Source of the DNA: CAZFHZ01 sp964519015
GTDB lineage: Bacteria; Blakebacterota; Blakebacteria; Blakebacterales; CAYUVJ01
Assembly: GCA_964519015.1 (NCBI GenBank)
Contig: CAZFHZ010000111.1
Span: 1-10,285, forward strand
Length of the DNA: 10,285 nt
Reading direction: 5' to 3'
Below, piece after piece: positions 5,660-10,285 of this stretch. Under the pieces are notes generated by a model that did no database searches, was not told the origin of the DNA, and saw only the letters and a program-made list of their open reading frames with translations. A program made the translations under genes and the position numbers. Each line of letters begins with the position of its first letter. Position 1 is the first letter of the stretch.

Positions 5660-6835
5660 CTACAGGACATGCCAGGGGTAGACCGCGGTGTCGTTCCATA
5701 TCCGCTGTGTATCCCCACCGTAGACCAGGCAGGTCCCGCCGCAGTCCTCCCCGGACAGTGCCCGCCACTGGTCCAGGACCCGGCAGGCATCGGATGCCAG
5801 GGTGAGGGAAGATTTGGTCTCTATACCGACCAATCCCTTTTTGCCTTCCAGGATGAAATCGACTTCCCGCCCCCGGCTGTCCCGCCAGAAGTAGATCCCC
5901 CGGTGATCATCCCGGTGGAGATGGTTCTTCAGCAGTTCGGCGAACACGAAGGTCTCGAACACCGCCCCCCGAGCGCTATGGTGATGCAGCTGTGCAGGTT
6001 CGCGGATTCCGAGGAGGTAGCACAGTAATCCCGAGTCCAGGAAGTGCAGTTTCGGGCTCTTGATCAGACGCTTGCCGAAGTTACGGTGGTGCGGTGGGGT
6101 GCGACGGACGATGAATCCGGTCTCGAGCACCGACAACCAGCGCCGGGCCGTGGTATGGGTGATCCCGGCATCCCCGGCCAGTCCAGAGAGGTTCAGTATT
6201 TGTCCCGCACGTCCCGCGCACAGTCTCACGAACCGGTCGAAAGTATCAAGATCGCCGACGTTGAGGACCGAACGCACATCCCGCTGGATGTACGTCTCGT
6301 AATAGTTTCTCAACCAGACTTGCGGGTCGATGCCCCGGTCGTGGATCCGCGGGTAGAAGCCACGGAAGAGCACCTCGAAGAGATCGGCATCCGGCGTGGG
6401 AAGGACGGGTTCGAGGGGTCCTCCGAAGCTTTCGAGGTCGGGATGGCGGCGAGCCCCGAGTTCGGCCAGCGAAAAGGGGAGTAGATGAGTGACGGCTACT
6501 CGGCCGGCCAGGGATTGGGCGGTGCGCTCGAGCAGCAGGAAATGCTGTGAGCCGGTCAGCACGAACCGAACCCCTTCATCGACTCCGGCATCGTCGACGA
6601 TACCTTGGATGTAGGAGAAGAGTCCGGGAGCATTCTGTGCCTCGTCGATGATCGCCGGACCGCGGAATCGGCTCAGGAAACCACGGGGGTCGTCGAGTGC
6701 ATAGTGCCGCTCATCCGGTGCCTCGAGCGAGACATAGTCGAAGTCGGAGAAGGTCGCCCGGGCCAGGGTCGTCTTTCCCGACTGGCGCGGCCCGGTGAGC
6801 GTGATCACCGGGTAGGTCCGAGCCAGGTCCCGCAT
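5660..6835 (-). CDS. COG1373-type AAA+ ATPase with DUF4143 nuclease-like C-terminus
   Basis: The open frame from ATG 6835 gives 391 residues. It has Walker A GPRQSGKTT (15-23), Walker B AIIDEAQ (61-67), a sensor LTGSQ (93-97), a likely Arg finger at GR (111-112), a central winged helix (about 200-275) and a C-terminal PD-(D/E)xK-like pair: EVD (324-326) and ETK (339-341). The family's function is poorly known; members often look like mobile, toxin-associated or defence ATPases. The family normally starts about 10 residues earlier with a sequence like MIxRHLA. Here that piece is present (GTG 6862, ISRHLA) but is separated by TGA at 6839-6841. The gene therefore either restarts at 6835, which lacks an SD, or is damaged. 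A second in-frame stop, TAG 5660-5662, ends it before a coding-like extension. Confidence 0.85.
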   Translation of the reverse strand: MRDLARTYPVITLTGPRQSGKTTLARATFSDFDYVSLEAPDERHYALDDPRGFLSRFRGPAIIDEAQNAPGLFSYIQGIVDDAGVDEGVRFVLTGSQHFLLLERTAQSLAGRVAVTHLLPFSLAELGARRHPDLESFGGPLEPVLPTPDADLFEVLFRGFYPRIHDRGIDPQVWLRNYYETYIQRDVRSVLNVGDLDTFDRFVRLCAGRAGQILNLSGLAGDAGITHTTARRWLSVLETGFIVRRTPPHHRNFGKRLIKSPKLHFLDSGLLCYLLGIREPAQLHHHSARGAVFETFVFAELLKNHLHRDDHRGIYFWRDSRGREVDFILEGKKGLVGIETKSSLTLASDACRVLDQWRALSGEDCGGTCLVYGGDTQRIWNDTAVYPWHVL

Positions 6836-6838
6836 GGG

Positions 6839-6875
6839 TCAGGCCAGATGACGGGATATCACCTCTGGTCTCCTT
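6839..6875 (-). promoter_or_regulatory. RBS and ancestral GTG start of the ATPase, closed by TGA after 7 codons
   Basis: AAGGAG (complement of 6870-6875) lies 7 bases before GTG (6860-6862), an ideal translation start. The codons read V-I-S-R-H-L-A, then TGA (6839-6841), CCC and the ATG at 6835 in the same frame. ISRHLA is the usual N-terminal beginning of this ATPase family, so this was probably the real start. As written, it is a 7-residue leader ending 3 bases before the ATG. Confidence 0.6.
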
Positions 6876-6882
6876 TGCACAG

Positions 6883-6903
6883 TTTGAATACTGAATGTTC
6901 AAA
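6883..6903. promoter_or_regulatory. Inverted repeat TTTGAA-n9-TTCAAA near the start point
   Basis: Perfect 6-bp arms at 6883-6888 and 6898-6903 cover the predicted transcription start of the minus-strand ATPase. With the adjacent 6906-6918 dyad it makes two candidate operators in a row. Confidence 0.4.
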
Positions 6904-6931
6904 ACGTACACGCTGTACCTTGTGGTGTCAA
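6903..6931 (-). promoter_or_regulatory. Promoter of the minus-strand ATPase
   Basis: On the minus strand TTGACA (6926-6931) and TACGTT (6903-6908) are separated by 17 bases. The -10 box is weak (3 of 6), but the perfect -35 box, the spacing and the place upstream of the SD support it. The start point would be near 6896. Confidence 0.5.
6906..6918. promoter_or_regulatory. Perfect dyad GTACA-CGC-TGTAC in the promoter spacer
   Basis: This 13-bp palindrome sits between the -10 and -35 boxes of the minus-strand ATPase promoter, a typical repressor site. The protein that might bind it is unknown; the divergent genes encode winged-helix segments that could do so. Confidence 0.4.
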
Positions 6932-6942
6932 CCCGGTTTCGT

Positions 6943-6972
6943 TTGACATTCGGAAATAGTCGAATAATTAAT
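6943..6972 (+). promoter_or_regulatory. Promoter of the plus-strand ATPase, possibly leaderless
   Basis: TTGACA (6943-6948) is followed after 18 bases by ATTAAT (6967-6972), a 4 of 6 match. The ATG at 6978 begins 5 bases further on, near the expected start point, and has no SD. The -35 box lies 11 bases from the oppositely facing -35 box of the divergent ATPase. Confidence 0.4.
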
Positions 6973-6977
6973 AAGAC

Positions 6978-8234
6978 ATGAATAACACTATGTTCCGTCT
7001 CGACTATCATGGGTGTCTCGAAGTACTGCAGCGTCGGATCGAAGAACCGGCGCCGTCCCGGATCCAGTTACTGACCGGACCCCGGCAGGTCGGAAAGACG
7101 ACGCTGTTGTTAGAACTGACCGGAAGTCTGGGAGATCGGGCGATCTACACGGCCGCCGACAGTCCGGAAGCCAGCCTGCCCGGTCATTGGGAGCGCATGT
7201 GGGCCAGGGTCGATGCGATGCTCAACCGGACCGAGCGAACAGTGGTCCTCCTGGACGAAGTCCACTGCCTTCCGGACTGGGCGGCCCGGCTCAAGGCCGA
7301 ATGGGACCGGTTGCGGCGGACGGCGGCGAATGTTCATGTCATCGCAACCGGGTCTTCCGCCCTCGACCTGACCTGGGGTTCCCACGAGAGCTTGGCTGGA
7401 CGGTTCGAACGACTCTCCCTGTCACATTGGTCGGCGGCCGCGCTGGCCGCGCGGTTCGGACTGCCGAAAGACGAGGCGGTCATGTCGGCCGTGCAGAAGG
7501 GAACCTATCCGGGGGGGATGCCACTCGTCGGGGATCCGGCGCGCTGGAAGGCCTACGTCCGCGACGCCGTCGTGGAGCCGGCCATCTCACGGGATATCCT
7601 GGAACTCGCCGATGTGCGGCGGCCCGGACTGCTCCGCCAGGTTTTCGCGGCCTGTACGGTCTCACCCGCTCAGATTCTCTCATTGCAGAAGATGCAGGGA
7701 CGTCTCCGCGACCCGGGCGCGCTGGAGACGATCGCCCACTATCTGCATCTATTAGAAGAGGCGTACCTGGTAGCGGCTCTCGACAAGCACTCAGGACAGC
7801 CGCTCCGGCGCCGGGCCTCACCCCCTAAACTGGTTGTACTCAACAATGCCCTGCTGGCCGCCATGGACCCCCGGGGCATCCCCGATGCGGAGGCCGAATC
7901 TGCCCGGTTCGGCGCCTGGGTCGAGAACGCTTGCCTGGCGTATGCCTGGAACGCCGGCCAGCAGGTCCGCTACTGGCGGCGGGAGCCATTCAAAGTGGAT
8001 GCTGTACTAGAAGGCTCGTGGGGTCGGTGGGCACTCAAGGTGAAGACGGGAATGGTAGAAGCGGAGGATCTGCGGGGACTGACCGAGTTCACCCGGCTCC
8101 ATCCGGATTACAGTCCCCTGCTCCTCTGCGATCCCGGACAGACCGGGACCACCATCCGCTGGGGTATCCCCACCCTGAGCTGGCCGGAGTTCCTCTGGTC
8201 AGGTCCGGCGGCAGCCACCCCGCCTCAGTCGTGA
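6978..8234 (+). CDS. COG1373-type AAA+ ATPase with degenerate DUF4143 nuclease-like motif
   Basis: The 418-residue protein has Walker A GPRQVGKTT (34-42), Walker B VVLLDEVH (89-96), sensor ATGSSALDL (123-131), a probable Arg finger in GRFERL (141-146), a winged-helix stretch (about 215-275) and a C-terminal DUF4143-like region. The nuclease-like signature, normally E-V-D followed by E-V-K, reads KVD (339-341) and KVK (354-356), so both acidic residues that begin the motifs are Lys. ATPase function looks intact but nuclease-type catalysis does not. It diverges from a second family member and shares its promoter region; the two are not close copies, so this is not a simple local duplication. 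I chose the ATG at 6978; the one at 6990 also lacks an SD. The biological role of this family is unknown. Confidence 0.88.
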   Translation: MNNTMFRLDYHGCLEVLQRRIEEPAPSRIQLLTGPRQVGKTTLLLELTGSLGDRAIYTAADSPEASLPGHWERMWARVDAMLNRTERTVVLLDEVHCLPDWAARLKAEWDRLRRTAANVHVIATGSSALDLTWGSHESLAGRFERLSLSHWSAAALAARFGLPKDEAVMSAVQKGTYPGGMPLVGDPARWKAYVRDAVVEPAISRDILELADVRRPGLLRQVFAACTVSPAQILSLQKMQGRLRDPGALETIAHYLHLLEEAYLVAALDKHSGQPLRRRASPPKLVVLNNALLAAMDPRGIPDAEAESARFGAWVENACLAYAWNAGQQVRYWRREPFKVDAVLEGSWGRWALKVKTGMVEAEDLRGLTEFTRLHPDYSPLLLCDPGQTGTTIRWGIPTLSWPEFLWSGPAAATPPQS

Positions 8235-8316
8235 CGGGGGGCCGCCAACCCGCCCGTGACAGTCTCGCTGCCTTCTGTCTATCTTGTGAGGTCACGGAGC
8301 AGCCGGTCTCGAGGCG

Positions 8317-8330
8317 GAGGGAGCACCCTC
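8317..8330. repeat. Hairpin GAGGG-AGCA-CCCTC in the ugd leader
   Basis: A 5-bp GC-rich stem with a 4-base loop lies just before the ugd ribosome binding site. No T-tract follows, so it is not a terminator. The 118-bp gap between ATPase and ugd shows no convincing promoter, so ugd may depend on a promoter I cannot see. Confidence 0.25.
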
Positions 8331-8352
8331 TCGAAGTGAAGGGACGCTGATC

Positions 8353-9663
8353 ATGCGGGTGGGAATTATCGGAACGGGATACGTAGGCCTGGTCGCCGGC
8401 GCCTGTTTCGCCGAAACCGGCAACCGGGTGGTCGGCGCCGACATCGACGCCGCCAAGATCGAGACCCTGAAGCAGGGCCTCAGCCCCATCTACGAACCGG
8501 GGCTGGAGCCCCTGCTCAAGCACAACCTGGCTGAAGGGCGCCTGCAGTTCACTACCGATGTTCCCGCCTGCATACGGCATGCCGAGGTCGTCTTTATCGC
8601 CGTGGGTACCCCGGCCGGCGAGGACGGCTCGGCCGATCTCCAGCACGTGCTGGCCGTAGCCGAGACCATCGGCGACAACATAGATGATGAGAAGGTCGTC
8701 GTCACCAAGAGCACCGTGCCCGTCGGTACCACCGAGAAGGTACGCCGCATCATCGCCGGACGGACCAGCCAGTCCTTCCAGATGGCTTTCAATCCAGAGT
8801 TCCTCAAGGAAGGGGCCGCCGTCGACGACTTCATGAGACCGGACCGGGTTATTGTGGGAGCTGATTCCGATCATGCCCGTGAACTTATCGCCGAGCTCTA
8901 CGCCCCCTTCGTTCGCACCGGCAAGCCGACCCTGTTCATGGACATCCCATCGGCCGAGATCACTAAGTACGCGGCCAATACCATGCTGGCCGTGCGCATC
9001 TCGTTCATGAACCAGATCGCCGCCCTATGCGAGGCGGCCGGGGCCGACGTGGACATGGTCCGTCGCGGGCTCGGGTCCGACCCGCGCATCGGTCCCGCCT
9101 TCCTATTCCCGGGAGCGGGCTATGGTGGTTCCTGTTTCCCCAAAGACGTGCGGGCGCTGGTGCGGACCGGGCATGACTTCGGGATCGACTTGAGCCTACC
9201 CCGCACCGCCCAGGAGTGGAACGACCGGCAGAAGGAGGTCGTCTTCCAAAAGCTGATCAAGGAATTCGGCGAGGACCTGAAGGGCCGGAGAATCGCAGTC
9301 TGGGGTCTGGCCTTCAAACCCGAGACCGACGACCTGCGAGAAGCGGTCAGCCTGACGGTCATCGGCCGCCTGCTGGAGCACGGCGCACAGGTGGCTGTCC
9401 ACGATCCCAGAGCGATGGAAGCGGCCCGCCGGTGGCTTCCTCAGGAAGTCGAATACGCCCACGATGAGTACGCCGCCTGTGAGGGGGCCGACGCCCTGCT
9501 CATCCTGACCGAATGGCTCCAGTACCGGCGCCCCGACTTAATACGGATCAAGTCGCTGCTCAAGCATCCGCTCATTATCGACGGGCGGAACCTCTTCGAG
9601 CGATCCAAGATGGCCGAGCTTGGCTTTACCTACCTGAGCATCGGCCGGCCGGACGTACGATGA
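8353..9663 (+). CDS. ugd: UDP-glucose 6-dehydrogenase
   Basis: This cytoplasmic enzyme oxidises UDP-glucose to UDP-glucuronate in two NAD+-dependent steps. The 436-residue protein has the normal family length. It begins with the NAD-binding Rossmann loop GTGYVGLVAG (7-16), has VFIAVGTP (80-87) and FNPEFLKEG (146-154), the conserved Lys in TKYAAN (204-209) and the active-site Cys261 in GYGGSCFPKD (256-265). The C-terminal NAD-domain half contains WGLAFKPETDDLRE. AAGGG lies about 9 bases before the ATG. The stop overlaps the next start at ATGA, so the two enzymes are co-translated and act in sequence. All catalytic residues are present. Codon use is strongly GC-ending, unlike the toxin-antitoxin genes to the left. 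UDP-N-acetylhexosamine dehydrogenases are related, but the sequence fits the UDP-glucose branch best. Confidence 0.93.
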   Translation: MRVGIIGTGYVGLVAGACFAETGNRVVGADIDAAKIETLKQGLSPIYEPGLEPLLKHNLAEGRLQFTTDVPACIRHAEVVFIAVGTPAGEDGSADLQHVLAVAETIGDNIDDEKVVVTKSTVPVGTTEKVRRIIAGRTSQSFQMAFNPEFLKEGAAVDDFMRPDRVIVGADSDHARELIAELYAPFVRTGKPTLFMDIPSAEITKYAANTMLAVRISFMNQIAALCEAAGADVDMVRRGLGSDPRIGPAFLFPGAGYGGSCFPKDVRALVRTGHDFGIDLSLPRTAQEWNDRQKEVVFQKLIKEFGEDLKGRRIAVWGLAFKPETDDLREAVSLTVIGRLLEHGAQVAVHDPRAMEAARRWLPQEVEYAHDEYAACEGADALLILTEWLQYRRPDLIRIKSLLKHPLIIDGRNLFERSKMAELGFTYLSIGRPDVR

Positions 9664-10285
9664 GGATCCTGATCACAGGTGTGGCGGGTTTCCTGGGCTC
9701 CCACCTGGCCGACCGCTTCCTGGCCGATGGTCATGCGGTGGTCGGCTTGGACAATTTCCTGACCGGCAGCCCGGACAACATTGCCCACCTGATGGGGAAC
9801 CCCAGTTTCCACTTCACGCGGCACGATGTAACCGAGTTCATTTATGTGGCCGGCGAACTGGACGGAGTGCTTCATTTCGCCTCTCCGGCCAGCCCGGTCG
9901 ACTACCTGAAACTCCCCATCCAGACCCTGAAGGTCGGCTCGCTCGGCACCCACAAGGCCCTGGGACTGGCCCTGGCCAAACGGGCCCGTTTCATGCTGGC
10001 CTCTACTTCCGAGGTCTACGGCGACCCGCAGGTCCACCCCCAGCCGGAGTCCTACTGGGGCCACGTGAACCCGGTCGGCCCGCGCGGCGTCTACGACGAG
10101 GCTAAACGTTTCGCCGAGGCGCTGACCATGGCCTACCACCGCTATCACGGCCTGGAGGTTCGGATCGCGCGCATCTTCAACACCTACGGTCCGCGCATGC
10201 GGTTGGATGACGGCCGGGTGGTTTCCAACTTCCTGGTGCAGGCCCTTAAAGGGGAACCGCTCACTGTCTATGGCGATGGAGAGCA
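9660..10285 (+). CDS. UDP-glucuronate decarboxylase (UDP-xylose synthase), partial
   Basis: The frame opens at ATG 9660, overlapping the ugd stop, and stays open to the window edge (about 208 residues of an expected 310-320). It is an extended short-chain dehydrogenase: TGVAGFLGSHLADRF (6-20) is the NAD-binding loop, with Val where Gly is usual in TGGAGFLG. LHFASPASPVDY and STSEVYGDP follow, then the catalytic YDEAK (Y-x3-K) and IFNTYGPRM. The block VHPQPESYWGHVNPVGPR is typical of UDP-glucuronate decarboxylases, which make UDP-xylose from the product of the preceding gene. The pair supports xylose-containing exopolysaccharide or glycan synthesis. A related NAD-dependent epimerase is the alternative, but the PESYWGHVNP segment argues against it. 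Confidence 0.9.
   Translation, partial: MRILITGVAGFLGSHLADRFLADGHAVVGLDNFLTGSPDNIAHLMGNPSFHFTRHDVTEFIYVAGELDGVLHFASPASPVDYLKLPIQTLKVGSLGTHKALGLALAKRARFMLASTSEVYGDPQVHPQPESYWGHVNPVGPRGVYDEAKRFAEALTMAYHRYHGLEVRIARIFNTYGPRMRLDDGRVVSNFLVQALKGEPLTVYGDGE

Noticed and set aside
5660..6841. Genome-wide reassignment of TGA or TAG as an explanation for the two in-frame stops
   Set aside because: Neighbouring genes end correctly with TGA (AbiEi, hipB, HEPN, second ATPase, ugd) and TAG (MNT, AbiEii, hipA) at family-typical lengths, so both codons act as stops here.
7013..7828. Plus-strand ORF of 271 codons inside the second ATPase
   Set aside because: Offset-frame shadow in GC-rich coding DNA; Arg/Gly/Pro-rich and without motifs.
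8089..8874. Minus-strand ORF of 261 codons over ugd and the ATPase end
   Set aside because: Antisense to two well-supported genes and lacks a recognisable domain.
1..10285. CRISPR array, insertion sequence or transposase, rRNA
   Set aside because: No regularly spaced repeats, no terminal inverted repeats flanking a transposase frame, and no rRNA-like stretches were seen.

Overview
The window is bacterial: compact genes on both strands, Shine-Dalgarno (SD) sites, sigma70-type promoters and overlapping operons. It looks like a toxin-antitoxin / defence-type island inserted beside chromosomal cell-surface polysaccharide genes. The phylum cannot be read from the sequence. The genes at the right (ugd and the decarboxylase) are GC-rich with strongly GC-ending codons. 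The stretch of about 0.25-3.8 kb is visibly more AT-rich with mixed codon use, which fits accessory DNA acquired from elsewhere.

Left edge, 1-546. The minus strand carries the C-terminal part of an AbiEi-type antitoxin that has lost its N-terminus (1-246) and runs off the window. Next to it is a 5' half of a tRNA gene (277-320) with no matching 3' half. The rest is gene-free and holds three short perfect inverted repeats. This looks like a scarred recombination junction.

Three toxin-antitoxin-like operons follow. (1) 547-1612, minus: a winged-helix/minimal nucleotidyltransferase (MNT) protein and an overlapping HEPN-like protein, behind a clear promoter with two repeats exactly 20 bp apart. 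The expected HEPN catalytic His is a Val. (2) 2061-3747, plus: an AbiEi/AbiEii type IV pair overlapping by 14 bp, with a promoter placed so that the mRNA should be leaderless. (3) 3837-5404, minus: hipB/hipA with a 1-nt stop/start overlap, a clear promoter and a dyad near the start point. A 55-codon unrecognised minus-strand ORF sits between operons 1 and 2.

Next come two divergent ATPases of the COG1373/DUF4143 type (5660-6835 minus and 6978-8234 plus), firing from one short intergenic region with back-to-back TTGACA boxes and two dyads. The minus-strand copy carries two in-frame stops. A TGA follows the apparent ancestral GTG start and its SD, and a TAG precedes a 52-codon coding-like extension. 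The plus-strand copy has lost both acidic signature residues of its C-terminal nuclease-like motif but keeps its ATPase motifs.

Right edge, 8353-10285. UDP-glucose 6-dehydrogenase and a UDP-glucuronate decarboxylase overlap at ATGA. They form a UDP-glucose to UDP-glucuronate to UDP-xylose pathway for exopolysaccharide or glycan synthesis, and the second gene runs off the window.
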